Counted from the first letter of the stretch, positions 1-9,670 are shown. The stretch: 64,000 nucleotides of DNA from Chitinophaga terrae (ex Kim and Jung 2007) (GCF_900107795.1 NZ_FNRL01000009.1:1-64000); one strand, 5' to 3'. Program-made: numbers and translations. Notes: generated by a model not told the origin, from the letters alone.

Positions 1-251
1 GGCGCTTTATCCAAACCCAGGTGGGACAACTTGCCCTCACAGGCCAACAGCCCCTCGCATAGCTCCCGCAGCCCGTTACAGTAACTGAACACCCCATACA
101 GAAGGCTTACCAAATGAACCCGCAAGGGTAAGCGCTTATAATAACGGTTTGATTGATGCTTTCTGTTTGCCGCATTGATTATAGCACTGGGTATTACATC
201 TAATATTTGAGATAATACCGGCTGTCCGGAAAAACTTTTATTTTCGCCCAT
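1..251 (-). mobile_element. IS4-family transposase, N-terminal fragment cut by window edge
   Basis: Reading the minus strand from the ATG at 251 gives an open frame of 83 codons that runs off the window. It starts MGENKSFSGQPVLSQILDVI and continues with HLVSLLYGVFSYCNGLREL and CEGKLSHLGLDKA. This is the pattern of the DUF4372 domain found at the N-terminus of many Bacteroidota IS4-type DDE transposases (FSGQP, then HLV..LY..F..C..LRE, then L.HLG). The catalytic DDE core would lie left of the window, so it cannot be judged whether the element is intact. No terminal inverted repeat could be identified between 252 and 332. Family assignment is from motif memory and is fairly secure. Confidence 0.82.
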
Positions 252-289
252 GGTAATTTTAAGTGTGGTAACTCAAACTTACCAAATTG

Positions 290-315
290 GGCGGTTCTTC
301 GGAACTGCCTTTTTT
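290..315 (+). terminator. Strong intrinsic terminator with UUCG tetraloop
   Basis: Bases 290-297 pair with 302-309 (eight pairs, one G.T wobble) around the loop TTCG closed by C-G, the extra-stable cUUCGg tetraloop. Six T residues follow at 310-315. The T-run makes it a plus-strand terminator, that is, for transcripts leaving the insertion element side towards the lipoprotein gene, antisense to that gene. It may belong to the end of the insertion element or predate it. Confidence 0.75.
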
Positions 316-332
316 CATCCTAAAACATTATT

Positions 333-2720
333 TTAGTCGGACAATAGTGATTTTTTATCTTTCATCAGGCGGCTTAACAACTGCCTGCTGTTCTTGTCCT
401 GTACCCTGCCTATAGCTTCGGCAATTCCCAACACGGTAGCAGCATCCTGTTTTGCAATGGCGTCCAGGACCAGCGGCTGCCCGTTGGCCTGCAACAATGC
501 TTTCATTGCATAACCTCTCATTTCCCTGGCGCCTGTATCCAATACATACTTCATCAATGTGTTGTTCTGATCTTTCAACTGGTATTTAACTACCAGGTCC
601 ACAAATTCCATCTTCCCCTCGAAAGACTGCAGGCTTTTAATCAGCAAAGGCCGCAGGGCGGGCGATTGCTGCAGCGCATTGGCCGGAAGCTGGAGGAACG
701 CAAGAGCGTTGATATCATTTTGTTTAGGATGATTTCCGTGGAGCAGCGATAACAGCACCGGTGTGCTTTGAGCCGATGGGTAGAAATCGAAAGCCCTGAA
801 ATATCTTTTATTCTCGAACGGCGTATTACTGCCGTCCTGTATGATGGCAGCCAACAGCGGAAGCGCGTCGGCAGTTCTGGCTCTCCAGATTATATCTTTA
901 GCAGCTTTGCTGAGCGGCTGGCCGGCAGTGAGTTTTCTCCAGGCCCTGAAACAGGTGTCCCAGTTCTGATCGGCCCCAATGCCAAGCGCTTCGAGATACC
1001 AACGATCGTTGCCATCATATTGAGTAGCAAGCCTGGCCCAGGTTTCAGCCATCCGGGGATTGTTGCTGTGATATAAGGATAAAAGCGCCTGCCTCCTGAC
1101 TGCCGCTGATGGATCAGATACCAACAGATCCGCAGGTTCCATACCTTTCTCTTTAGCAGCACGGATAGCAGTGATACGTATGTCTTCATCCTTATCTTTT
1201 AATGCGTTGGTGAGATACCGGTCGCCGTCCGGCAGCTGCGCCAACAACCATAATGCCCTTGCACGATAACGGCTGTTATCACTGGCGTACATTTCCTGCA
1301 ACTCTTTTTCCGCAGCGGCGCCTAATTCCTTAAGCCGCATCCAGGCAAGATAGCGGGTGCTTAAGTTAGGATTCTTCAGGGCTTCCACTGCCTCTGCGGC
1401 TGTCTGCAACTTCAGCGGCTTTATTTTGTATTTGCTGCCGGGGGTTGCTACCCTGAATACGCGCCCTCTATCCAGGTCGCCCACCTGGTGCCCTCCTACG
1501 CCGGGGTCATACCAATCGGCAATAAACAGGGAACCATCGGGCGCCACGGTAATATCCGATGGCCTGAACCACTGATCGCGCGTACCGGTAACAATATTTT
1601 CTATACGGGCGGTATACCCCGCGCCGGCTTTTGTTACAGGATAAGACCTTACAACATTATGCCCCGGATCTGCGTGTATCATCTGGTCCCTGAAAGCTGC
1701 CGGCAGCATTGTTCCTTCATAGATCACCATACCCGTAGGAGATCCCGAACCTGTTTGCAGGAGATTGGGAACCACGCCCGGATCGTTCAGGTGCCAGTGC
1801 CTGAAAGGAATGGAGTCTTCCATATTCATACGCCTGCTATGCCATCCTGCTCCGGTCATTTCATCCGTATATCCATAGTTGCCGTGTTCCAGTATGTAAT
1901 TGATCCTCACAGCCCTGTTGCCGTCATCGTCGTTATCGCTCTGCCACATATTTCCAAAGGCGTCTACCGCCACTTCATAGTTATTCCTGAAATTATGCGC
2001 CATCACTTCCAGTTCACTGCCGTCGGGGTTGCAGCGGAATATCATTCCCTGCCTGTATGGCTTTCCTTTATTGGCTATGAGGTTTCCGTCCCTGTCCCTG
2101 ATCCCCTTCCCGTTCTTGTCCAGGATGCTGTCTCCTGCATTCCCGAAATTGAAATACAATTTGCCGTCAGGTCCGAAAGTGAACGAATGGATGGCATGAT
2201 CGTGCTGCACGCCGCCTATTCCGGTGAATAGCAACTCTTTGGTATCTGCTTTATCATCTCCGTCCGTATCTGTAAATATGAAAACATTAGGGCTGCACGA
2301 AACGATCACCCGGTTACCCAGCACACAAATTCCCAATGCTGCATTGATGCTGGTATCCTGGTAAAATACCTTCGCTGTATCCGCTTTCCCGTCGCCGTCC
2401 TTATCTTCCAGGATCATGATCCTGTCGCCCTGCGTTTTGTAGGGATGGCCAGGATTCAATTCGTTCCGGTAGTTATACGCTTCCGTGATCCATACCCTGC
2501 CCTTTTCGTCGATATCCATATTGGTTGGGTTCATAATGGCCGGTTCGCTGGCAAAAATCGTGGTTTCCAGGCCATCTATGGTTGTCAATCCTCTTACTGC
2601 ATTTTCAGGGAGGCGTTGTTCTTTCTCTGTCAGCGGGGGAAGTTCGGCTTCTGGTTTGGCTGAATGGCAGGCGGCCATTATTATCGTTCCGCCCCATAGT
2701 AGCAAGTGTATATACTTCAT
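333..2720 (-). CDS. Secreted lipoprotein with dehydrogenase-type beta-propeller and HEAT-like repeats
   Basis: A 795-residue protein with a lipoprotein signal peptide (Cys18 in MAAC). Residues about 40-430 match the propeller domain of the 'membrane-bound dehydrogenase'/PVC-type heme-binding proteins: GRVWITEAYNY, two calcium-binding-like loops (DKDGDGKADT near 106-115 and DTDGDDKADT near 151-160), GPDGKLYFNFGNAGDS and DITVAPDGSLFIADWYDPG. Residues about 450-795 are helical with HEAT-like repeats (RYLAWMRLKELG, RYRARALWLLAQL, DIRITAIRAAKEKG). Many relatives end in a cytochrome c domain; no CxxCH is present here, so it is not a cytochrome itself. Likely outer-membrane or periplasmic; the substrate, perhaps a sugar or polyol, is unknown. 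It is the last gene of the minus-strand run. Confidence 0.75.
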   Translation of the reverse strand: MKYIHLLLWGGTIIMAACHSAKPEAELPPLTEKEQRLPENAVRGLTTIDGLETTIFASEPAIMNPTNMDIDEKGRVWITEAYNYRNELNPGHPYKTQGDRIMILEDKDGDGKADTAKVFYQDTSINAALGICVLGNRVIVSCSPNVFIFTDTDGDDKADTKELLFTGIGGVQHDHAIHSFTFGPDGKLYFNFGNAGDSILDKNGKGIRDRDGNLIANKGKPYRQGMIFRCNPDGSELEVMAHNFRNNYEVAVDAFGNMWQSDNDDDGNRAVRINYILEHGNYGYTDEMTGAGWHSRRMNMEDSIPFRHWHLNDPGVVPNLLQTGSGSPTGMVIYEGTMLPAAFRDQMIHADPGHNVVRSYPVTKAGAGYTARIENIVTGTRDQWFRPSDITVAPDGSLFIADWYDPGVGGHQVGDLDRGRVFRVATPGSKYKIKPLKLQTAAEAVEALKNPNLSTRYLAWMRLKELGAAAEKELQEMYASDNSRYRARALWLLAQLPDGDRYLTNALKDKDEDIRITAIRAAKEKGMEPADLLVSDPSAAVRRQALLSLYHSNNPRMAETWARLATQYDGNDRWYLEALGIGADQNWDTCFRAWRKLTAGQPLSKAAKDIIWRARTADALPLLAAIIQDGSNTPFENKRYFRAFDFYPSAQSTPVLLSLLHGNHPKQNDINALAFLQLPANALQQSPALRPLLIKSLQSFEGKMEFVDLVVKYQLKDQNNTLMKYVLDTGAREMRGYAMKALLQANGQPLVLDAIAKQDAATVLGIAEAIGRVQDKNSRQLLSRLMKDKKSLLSD

Positions 2721-2774
2721 ACGTGGAATTTAACTGTCAGTTTAACACTTTAAAAATAGTAAAATAAACCGCAT

Positions 2775-2807
2775 AAAAAAACCCGTCCCGGGAAACCGGA
2801 ACGGGTT
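2775..2807 (-). terminator. Intrinsic terminator after the TlpA-like gene
   Basis: On the minus strand AACCCGT and CCGG pair with CCGG and ACGGGTT (2780-2807, one mismatch, GAAA-type loop), followed by a T-run (A at 2775-2780 on the plus strand). It lies about 90 bases after the stop at 2895. Confidence 0.8.
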
Positions 2808-2894
2808 GTCATTTGTCATCCATTTCACCGAATAAAATATTCGTACCGTCATTGGCGCTAATACCATGCCGGAAATGGAATGTATGTGATTATT

Positions 2895-4037
2895 TTAGTG
2901 CAATACTTTTTCCAGTGCTTTTTCCAGCGCCTCGCCTCTCAGGTTCATTCCAATGATCTTGCCATCAGGGTCCAGCAGGAAGTTCTGAGGGATGGAATTA
3001 ACCATGTACAATTTGGCAATATCGCTGTTCCAGAATTTCAGGTCACTAACGTGGTGCCAGGTCAGTCCGTCCTTTTTAATAGCTTCTGTCCATTTGTCGG
3101 TATCGCCCGGGCGATCGAGCGATACGCCGAGGATATCGAAATTCTTATCATGAAAGCGCTGGTATGCTTTTACAACATTCGGGTTTTCGGCGCGACAAGG
3201 TCCGCACCAGCTGGCCCAGAAATCAAGCAATACATATTTGCCTCTCAGGTCAGAAAGTTTCAGCGTATTACCTTCCGGTGTGGCAGCAGAAAAATCAGGC
3301 GCTATTTTGTTGATACCAAGACTGGCAGAAGCCTTGATGAATTGCTGTACTTCCAGGCCGAACGACGATTGTTTTACAGGTTTGGAAAATTTGTCGAATG
3401 CTTTCTGTGCCGCTTCAGAATCTTCCACTCTTGCGCCCAGTTGCTGCCTGAAGAGGATCAGGCTCAGGAAGTAATCAGGATGCTTTTCCACAAATTCGTT
3501 CATCACTTTTTCCTGTTCTTCCATTGCCACGTTCATTTGGGCTCTCAATGCCGCGTAGCCGGTAGTATCTGCCGGTTCAACATTCATCATTTTGCCTATC
3601 TGCGTCCGGATCTCGTTAATCCGCTCGCCGCTGCTTTTCAGCGCCGCGCGTATTTCGTTCGCCTGTGAGGTAAGCGGGGAACCGGTTACATCGATATTCG
3701 ACAACACGTTATCCGGTGCGCCCTCTTTTACAGTTAACCTGATCTTATCGTTAGGCGTCAGGAACAGGTCGTTATATCCAACGATCATCTTGTCGTCTTT
3801 CCTGAACTTAACCTGCAGGTATCCTTCTACTGTATCTTTAACAGCATAGTTCAATGCAAATGTTCCTTTCGCAATCCTGGCGGAATCCAGCACTTTAGGA
3901 GTGCGGCCGCTTCTTTCAAGCAGGTAGATATACTGATCGTTGTAAGTTGCCGGAATTTTACCCGCAATAGTACTCTTCTGTGCAAAAACACCTGAGAAAG
4001 CCATCAATGCAAGACAGCTTAATGTAATTTTCTTCAT
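2895..4037 (-). CDS. TlpA-like periplasmic thiol:disulfide oxidoreductase with DUF4369
   Basis: A 380-residue exported protein with a signal peptide ending near residue 19 (GVFAQ). Residues about 22-120 look like the DUF4369 domain that precedes thioredoxin folds in Bacteroidota, about 120-240 are a charged helical linker, and about 243-380 are an AhpC/TSA-TlpA-type thioredoxin fold. The active site is WCGPC with Cys278 and Cys281; the expected cis-proline stretch is SIPQNFLLDP. Such proteins reduce or isomerise disulfides in the periplasm, often for c-type cytochromes. The substrate cannot be read from context. Confidence 0.88.
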   Translation of the reverse strand: MKKITLSCLALMAFSGVFAQKSTIAGKIPATYNDQYIYLLERSGRTPKVLDSARIAKGTFALNYAVKDTVEGYLQVKFRKDDKMIVGYNDLFLTPNDKIRLTVKEGAPDNVLSNIDVTGSPLTSQANEIRAALKSSGERINEIRTQIGKMMNVEPADTTGYAALRAQMNVAMEEQEKVMNEFVEKHPDYFLSLILFRQQLGARVEDSEAAQKAFDKFSKPVKQSSFGLEVQQFIKASASLGINKIAPDFSAATPEGNTLKLSDLRGKYVLLDFWASWCGPCRAENPNVVKAYQRFHDKNFDILGVSLDRPGDTDKWTEAIKKDGLTWHHVSDLKFWNSDIAKLYMVNSIPQNFLLDPDGKIIGMNLRGEALEKALEKVLH

Positions 4038-4111
4038 TTTTTACGGTTGGTTGGTAACACCGAAAGTAGGAAATGGCCTCCAGTACAAAAATAAAATATT
4101 GACAAACGGTT

Positions 4112-4663
4112 TTAAAGCTTGTGCAACTGAAAATATCCCAGGTTTAGTTCATCGTTGCCGGCAACGGCAGCAGGAACTATTTCCAACTGGTATTTTTCTT
4201 TCAGGTGAGCCGGCAAGATGTCCTTTACCACGTATACCTCGTCTACATCTACCCCATATTTATCATCTACATGGGAAACAGCCGTTCCAAAACCTGTATG
4301 CCTGTAAAAGGCTGTTTGCTTCGCTTCCCTGATCGCCTCGCTGATATCAGTGTTTACGCTTAACAGCTTGTAATGAAATTCTTCCATCTCTCCCGGTTTA
4401 TACCCTCCCAGGTTCAGGAAAAAAAGCTGCGGCCCTTCTTTTGGCGCAGCAGTTTTCTCAACTACTTTCACCTGGTGATGACCCACGAAATTCACCTCGC
4501 GGTAACCGTCGATATGCAGTTTATCCTTTGCTTCCGGCCAGAAGGCCTGCATATCCGGTACCAGGTCTTTTATTTCTTCCCCTATTCCAAAAAAAATATC
4601 ATGTTGTTCAGTATGCCTGCCTTCGGGCTTGCAGCCCAATAATATCATAAATAACTTCAGCAT
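4112..4663 (-). CDS. DUF1543 domain-containing protein
   Basis: A 183-residue cytoplasmic protein without signal peptide or membrane segment. The N-terminus (MLKLFMILLGCKPEGRHTEQ) and the G(Y/H)REVNFVGHH-like segment are typical of the DUF1543 family of unknown function; about half the protein (roughly residues 100-183) may be a second half-repeat of the same fold. It is about 60 bases from the GH30 gene and on the same strand. Function not known. Confidence 0.7.
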   Translation of the reverse strand: MLKLFMILLGCKPEGRHTEQHDIFFGIGEEIKDLVPDMQAFWPEAKDKLHIDGYREVNFVGHHQVKVVEKTAAPKEGPQLFFLNLGGYKPGEMEEFHYKLLSVNTDISEAIREAKQTAFYRHTGFGTAVSHVDDKYGVDVDEVYVVKDILPAHLKEKYQLEIVPAAVAGNDELNLGYFQLHKL

Positions 4664-4722
4664 TATGGATCCTTTTATCGATCCAAATTAACTTATTGGC
4701 AAAAGCCTGGCAAGTCTTTTTA

Positions 4723-6117
4723 TCACCATACGTAAGTGGCCACCTCTCCGGGTTTCAGGCTGGCGCCGGCATAGTTTTCCCCATAGGCCAGCTGGAAATG
4801 CTGGTCCGACTGCCCGCTGTTCACCACTATCAATACTACTTTGCCGGATGGCGTTCTGAATGCCACGTTATGCAATTTGCCGGGGAAGGAAGACCCAAGG
4901 CGCACGGAACCCGCCGGAACGAACCTGGAAGCATGGCCGATCACGTAGTAAGAAGAATTGCGGGTGATGGTGTTGTTATCTATTGTTATAGCGCCTAAAC
5001 ACTGGGAACAACCACCTTTGTCGGTATGCGGTTTCCACTGCGCATCTGCCGCCAGGTTCCATTGCAGTACATTGCGGCTCCAGTTGCGGGATGCGCCAAC
5101 TATCAGCCTGGCCGTATTTCCTGTGAGTTCATTGGCAAAACTTCCTTTACCATCCGACCATTGTTCGGTAAAGTAAAGACGCTTCTCCGGGAAACGGTCG
5201 TGTACCTTGCTCAGCGCATCTATAGTGCCGCCATACAGGTGAAAAGCCGAACCATCCACATATTTATACGCTTCTTTATCTTCCAGGATGCTGATCGGAT
5301 ATTCAGGTTTATCGCAATTGTGATCATATAAGATGATCTTAGTTTTAATACCGGCTTTACTGAACGCCGGGCCTAAATGTCCCTTTATGAAATTGGCCTG
5401 GTCGGGCGCCAGCATCAGCATACTGGGATTATTACCCGGGTGCAGTGGTTCGTTCTGGATAGTGATAGCATCTATCGTAATTCCCGCCTTCTTCATAGCC
5501 CTGATATATTTGACGAAATATTGCGCATAAACGGGATAGTACTGTGGCAGCAGGCTGCCGCCGATAAAAGACCGGTTGCTCTTCATCCAGGCCGGAGCCG
5601 TCCATGGCGAACCAAGTATTTTGATGCGGGGATTCAGTTTGAGTATCTTCTTTAAGACGGGGATCAGGTCTTTCTCTTCTTCCTTAATAGTAAAATGTTG
5701 CAGCAGCGTATCCGTTTCTCCTGCCGGCATATCGTCGTAGGTGAAAACATGATCGCTCAGGTCAGAAGCGCCGATGCTCAACCTGAGATAGCTGATACCT
5801 ATACCATCTTTTGCCAGGAAGAGTTCTTTCAACACGCTGTCTTTTGTCCTGGCCGGCAATTGGTTAATCAGCGTAGCGCTTCCGCCGGTTAAAGTAAACC
5901 CGAAACCATCCATTTCCTGGTATGTTTCTTTTTCATTTACCCTGATCACCGGGTCGCCTGTTTGCTGTTTGGAAAAAGTCAGCGCTGTTTGCTGCCTGGT
6001 TAAAGTATTTGACCGGTCGGGTGAGGTGATCCAATAATCGATCTGCCGGTTGATCGTTTGTCCCACCCCTACAAGCGCCAGGAGCGCCGAGGATAGCAAC
6101 AGTACTATTTTCTTCAT
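4723..6117 (-). CDS. Glycoside hydrolase family 30 (glucosylceramidase-like)
   Basis: A 464-residue secreted enzyme with an N-terminal signal peptide (cleavage near VGVGQ, residue 20). The GH30 signature is clear: YQEMDGFGFTLTGGSA at the start of the barrel, GSPWTAPAWMKSN, the acid/base in QNEPLHPGNN (about Glu223), and the nucleophile in LYFTEQWSDG (about Glu318). A short C-terminal beta-sandwich follows (VVLIVVNSGQSDQHF). The length is normal for the family. GH30 retaining enzymes act on beta-1,6- or beta-1,3-glucans, glucosylceramide or xylans; the subfamily is not decided here, though the architecture is closest to the glucosylceramidase/beta-1,6-glucanase group. Confidence 0.9.
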   Translation of the reverse strand: MKKIVLLLSSALLALVGVGQTINRQIDYWITSPDRSNTLTRQQTALTFSKQQTGDPVIRVNEKETYQEMDGFGFTLTGGSATLINQLPARTKDSVLKELFLAKDGIGISYLRLSIGASDLSDHVFTYDDMPAGETDTLLQHFTIKEEEKDLIPVLKKILKLNPRIKILGSPWTAPAWMKSNRSFIGGSLLPQYYPVYAQYFVKYIRAMKKAGITIDAITIQNEPLHPGNNPSMLMLAPDQANFIKGHLGPAFSKAGIKTKIILYDHNCDKPEYPISILEDKEAYKYVDGSAFHLYGGTIDALSKVHDRFPEKRLYFTEQWSDGKGSFANELTGNTARLIVGASRNWSRNVLQWNLAADAQWKPHTDKGGCSQCLGAITIDNNTITRNSSYYVIGHASRFVPAGSVRLGSSFPGKLHNVAFRTPSGKVVLIVVNSGQSDQHFQLAYGENYAGASLKPGEVATYVW

Positions 6118-6231
6118 GACGTGAGCGGTTTGGTAACGTGAGCGGCAACAGGATACGATGCCTTGCGCTGAAGATAAGGCAGGGAATTAATAAATCAAAG
6201 CCGGGCGGGATTGACAGGAACAAAGAACCGT

Positions 6232-7194
6232 TCAGGAAACTTCCTGCAGGAAAGCCAATGCACGTTTCTCTGACCAGTAGTACTTATTGCCGAAGTTCAC
6301 AAAGCCAACATGCCCGCCTTTTTCAGGCGCCTGGAAAAAGAGGTAACTATGATCTCTGGCGATTTCATAAGGGTAACAATCCGCTCCCAGGAATGGGTCG
6401 TCCTGGGCATTGATCAGCAAAGTAGGCACTTGTATATCGTGCAGGTAAGCTTTGGAGCTGCATATTTTCCAATAGCTGTCTGCATTTTCAAAACCATGTA
6501 TAGGCGCCGTGTATTTATCATCGAACTGCCTGAATGTCCGGATGCTGCTATAGTTTCGCAGGTCTATCTCCGGGAAGGCAGCAGCTTTTTGTTTCAGCTT
6601 CCCGCCCAGGTTCCTGATGAAACGGTTCATGTACACACGGTTATGCGGTTTCTCCAGTTCAATGGCGCCACTGGCCAGGTCGCAGGGTACCGACACGGCA
6701 ACAGCAGATCTGACCAGTGCCGCAGCTTCGCTGTTCCTTTCACCCAGGTATTTCAACGTCACATTTCCGCCCAGCGAAAATCCAACCAGGTGTATGGATC
6801 TGTAGCGGTTGAGAGCAGCCAGGTAGTTAATAGCGAAATGAAGATCCTCTGTTTCCCCGCTATGATAGAATCGCAGGTTCTTATTAGGTTCTCCGCTGCA
6901 ACCCCTGAAATTCAGGGAAACGGTATCGTAACCCGCTTCGTTGAAAATATGTACCATGCCCAGTACATATTTCCTTGTTGAGTCTCCTTCCAACCCGTGC
7001 AGGATGAGCACAACCTTATCGCTGCCTGTTTCGCTGAAATCGAGATCTATAAAGTCCTGGTCTGGCGTTGTAACCCTCTCCCTGCGGTACTTTGCAGCTT
7101 CAATTTGCCGGAATAAAGTAGGGTAGACCGTCAGGAGATGACGGTTCCTCAGCAAAAGCGGCGCTTCATAATCAGCATGTTGTAACATTGGCAT
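6232..7194 (-). CDS. Alpha/beta hydrolase, YheT/ABHD1-3 type
   Basis: A 320-residue cytoplasmic alpha/beta hydrolase. Visible marks are LLRNRHLLTVYP at the N-terminus, the oxyanion region LILHGLEGDSTRKYV, SLNFRGCSGEPN, the nucleophile elbow GFSLGGN (about Ser140), the acid in NAQDDPFL (about Asp266-267) and the histidine in GGHVGF (about His295). These are hallmarks of the YheT group, carboxylesterases whose physiological substrate is unclear. It ends 25 bases after the lepB stop on the same strand, so the two are probably co-transcribed. Confidence 0.87.
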   Translation of the reverse strand: MPMLQHADYEAPLLLRNRHLLTVYPTLFRQIEAAKYRRERVTTPDQDFIDLDFSETGSDKVVLILHGLEGDSTRKYVLGMVHIFNEAGYDTVSLNFRGCSGEPNKNLRFYHSGETEDLHFAINYLAALNRYRSIHLVGFSLGGNVTLKYLGERNSEAAALVRSAVAVSVPCDLASGAIELEKPHNRVYMNRFIRNLGGKLKQKAAAFPEIDLRNYSSIRTFRQFDDKYTAPIHGFENADSYWKICSSKAYLHDIQVPTLLINAQDDPFLGADCYPYEIARDHSYLFFQAPEKGGHVGFVNFGNKYYWSEKRALAFLQEVS

Positions 7195-7219
7195 GCCGCA
7201 AAATTACGAAATATGGGTT

Positions 7220-8446
7220 TTACCGGATCAGCGAAAATATCCTGTTCCACCTGATCTTTCCTTCTCCCACACTAAACCAGATCACCCATGCTTTGCCCAT
7301 AATATGATCTTCCGGCACAAATCCCCAGTACCGCGAATCCTGCGAGTCGTTACGGTTATCGCCCATCATCCAGTAATAATTCATTTTGAAAGTATAGGTA
7401 TTCGCTTCATGCCCGTTGATATAGATCCTGTCGCCCTTTTTTTCCAGGGTGTTGCCCTCATAGTTGCAGATGATCCTTTCATAGAAAGGAAGGCTGCAGG
7501 TATCGAGCGGTATGGTCACGCCCTTCTTCGGAATATAAACAGGGCCGAAGTTATCCACACTCCAGGGATAGTCTGATAGTTTAAACGGAAATATCCTGAT
7601 GCTCCCGTTCTTCAGGTCCGAGGTCCATTGCTTTACATCTGCACCCATGGCGCGTAATGAATCGGCCTGCGGGAAGGTCATGAAATATACATAGGTGACG
7701 GAATCCAGCACGAGATAGTATTGGGGATTGAATTGCAAACGCCTGGCCACTGCAAAATCCACCTGCTTTTTATCCGGCATCCGTACCGTGAATTTCGCCT
7801 GCATGGCAGGTGGTTCAAAGGCTGGCTGATTATTAACAAACAACTTGCCCTGTATGCTGTAAACCGTATCACCAGGCAGCCCCACACAACGTTTGATCAG
7901 GGTTTCCCGTTTGTCGACCGGCCTGTATTGGGGAGGCAGGAAATTTTCCCGCATGGCTTCATACCCTTTGTCGGCCCTCGCCCAGAAATAATAATCTTCC
8001 TCCCCGAAATGCTTGTTCATCACTACTGTATCGCCCATCGGATAATTAAATACTATCACATCATTCCGCCTGATCTTTGAAAATCCAGGCAGCCGCTTAT
8101 ACGGCCATTGTACGGAGGTACTGAAAGGCTGCACCCTTTTGGTAAAAGGCATAGTATGATTGGTGAAGGGAACGGCAAGGGGGGTCATAGGAATACGGGG
8201 GCCATAGCTAAGCTTACTTACAAATACAAAATCGTTCACCAGTATAGTGCGTTCCATCGATTCGCTCGGTATTACAAATGCCTCGAAAATAAATGTCCGG
8301 ATAAGCGTTCCTACTACCACAGCGAAGACGACAGCTTCCGTCCATTCGCGGACCCAGGATTTCTTCTTCTTATTTTGCTCGGTATGGTCTTCTACTCCTG
8401 GTTTGGCACTGAATAATAAGCTCATGTAAAAACTGTTTTGGATCAA
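7220..8446 (-). CDS. lepB: Signal peptidase I
   Basis: A 408-residue membrane serine protease that removes signal peptides from exported proteins. One N-terminal membrane segment (about residues 38-54) is followed by box [12 protein letters not shown] with the catalytic Ser before Met (about Ser63), box [12 protein letters not shown] with the general base Lys (about Lys185), and box [15 protein letters not shown]. It is longer than the proteobacterial enzyme because of insertions between boxes B and D and between D and E, as is usual in Bacteroidota. A second in-frame Met at 8425 gives a seven-residue shorter protein and is equally possible. Confidence 0.93.
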   Translation of the reverse strand: MIQNSFYMSLLFSAKPGVEDHTEQNKKKKSWVREWTEAVVFAVVVGTLIRTFIFEAFVIPSESMERTILVNDFVFVSKLSYGPRIPMTPLAVPFTNHTMPFTKRVQPFSTSVQWPYKRLPGFSKIRRNDVIVFNYPMGDTVVMNKHFGEEDYYFWARADKGYEAMRENFLPPQYRPVDKRETLIKRCVGLPGDTVYSIQGKLFVNNQPAFEPPAMQAKFTVRMPDKKQVDFAVARRLQFNPQYYLVLDSVTYVYFMTFPQADSLRAMGADVKQWTSDLKNGSIRIFPFKLSDYPWSVDNFGPVYIPKKGVTIPLDTCSLPFYERIICNYEGNTLEKKGDRIYINGHEANTYTFKMNYYWMMGDNRNDSQDSRYWGFVPEDHIMGKAWVIWFSVGEGKIRWNRIFSLIR

Positions 8447-8641
8447 TAGTTTTTAGAAACTTTAATATTAATATAAAGAGCTGCTATCATGACGCAGTAA
8501 ATGGCGTATAACCGTTACTGTTATAATTTATACTATTCTATCCCATTTAGCAAAAAAGTATCAAAACTATTCACTGGATAAAAATCCTTTACTAACTTGA
8601 GGTTGGTTACTAATTCACCCACGTTTACAATCATTTTCAGC

Positions 8642-9613
8642 ATGCAAACTTCCAGACGCAGCTTCCTCAAGCAATCGGGCTTACTGGCAGGAGCTTTCCT
8701 GTTGTCTGACCGCCTGGCCGCTATGACCGCTAACCCGGCTTTACCTAAAAAGATCGGATTGCAACTTTTCACCCTTCGCGACCAACTCGCCAAGGACGCC
8801 ACTTCCACGTTAGCCAAAGTAGCCGCCGTAGGCTACCAGGAAGTGGAAACCTTCTACGACTTCAGCGCCGGCGATGGTAAATTCTGGGGCCTTACACCCA
8901 AAGCCCTCAACGCCGTGTTGCAACAATACAAGCTATCGACGCCCAGCGGCCATTACCAGCTGAATGACTACCTCACCAGGGGAAATGGCAAGGCAGACGC
9001 TTTGCAGCCGCAAATTGAACTGGCAACCGCCCTGGGACAGCAGTACTTCATAGTGCCGGTGCTGCCGCTGGGACTATGGGATAAAAAACTGACCTCGGCC
9101 GATTACGGGTTCATGGCCTCTCAACTGAACAAAGCCGGAGAAGCGTGCAAAAAAGCCAATCTACGTATCGGTTATCATAACCATTACTGGGAGTTTAAAC
9201 AACTGGCCGACACTAAACAAACCGGGTATGATATACTATTGAAAGAAACAGATCCTAACCTCGTTTCATTTGAACTGGATCTTTTCTGGGCAGTTAAGTC
9301 AGGTAAAGATCCTGTCAGCATTTTCAAAGAAGCGCCCGGACGCTTTGTGTCCTGGCACGTGAAAGACATGGATAAAAAGAACACCGGCAGCCTGACCGGC
9401 GCCGGTACCGAAAACAAAACATCCATGCAACTGCTTTCAGGCGTCAGCTTTGCTGAAGTAGGCACCGGCAGCATCAACTTCCGGAAGATATTTGACCAGG
9501 CAAAACTGGCAGGCGTTAAACACCTGTTCGTGGAGCAGGACAAAATAACTATCAATCCTTACGTCAGCATCACTAAAAGCTACCAATACGTTAAGAATGT
9601 GTTGTTAAAATAA
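8642..9613 (+). CDS. Sugar phosphate isomerase/epimerase-like TIM-barrel protein, Tat-exported
   Basis: A 323-residue protein starting MQTSRRSFLKQSGLLAGAFL, a twin-arginine signal (SRRSFLK). The frame is open 15 codons further upstream, but the ATG at 8642 gives the clean signal peptide. The rest is an AP-endonuclease-2/xylose isomerase-like barrel: IGLQLFTLRDQL, VAAVGYQEVETF, IGYHNHYWEF, ELDLFWAVKSGKDP, WHVKDMDKK and HLFVEQDK, which supply the usual metal ligands. Such secreted barrels are common in Bacteroidota and are thought to act on inositols or sugars; the substrate is unknown. Confidence 0.85.
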   Translation: MQTSRRSFLKQSGLLAGAFLLSDRLAAMTANPALPKKIGLQLFTLRDQLAKDATSTLAKVAAVGYQEVETFYDFSAGDGKFWGLTPKALNAVLQQYKLSTPSGHYQLNDYLTRGNGKADALQPQIELATALGQQYFIVPVLPLGLWDKKLTSADYGFMASQLNKAGEACKKANLRIGYHNHYWEFKQLADTKQTGYDILLKETDPNLVSFELDLFWAVKSGKDPVSIFKEAPGRFVSWHVKDMDKKNTGSLTGAGTENKTSMQLLSGVSFAEVGTGSINFRKIFDQAKLAGVKHLFVEQDKITINPYVSITKSYQYVKNVLLK

Positions 9614-9620
9614 ATTCCTT

Positions 9621-9656
9621 TCCCGCCGGCTGCAGTGCTGCCGCCGGCGGGAAATT
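9621..9656 (+). terminator. GC-rich hairpin after the sugar isomerase gene
   Basis: TTTCCCGCCGGC (9621-9632) pairs perfectly with 9645-9656. There is no long T-run after it, so termination is likely but not certain. It sits eight bases after the stop at 9613 and just before the next gene's promoter. Confidence 0.55.
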
Positions 9657-9670
9657 CCAGGTTTCCTGCG

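Noticed and set aside
1488..2231. 247-codon plus-strand open frame opposite the propeller lipoprotein
   Set aside because: Antisense shadow of a clearly recognisable gene; no family motif, odd composition.
2880..3668. 262-codon plus-strand open frame opposite the TlpA-like gene
   Set aside because: Shadow; the minus strand holds signal peptide and WCGPC in the real frame.
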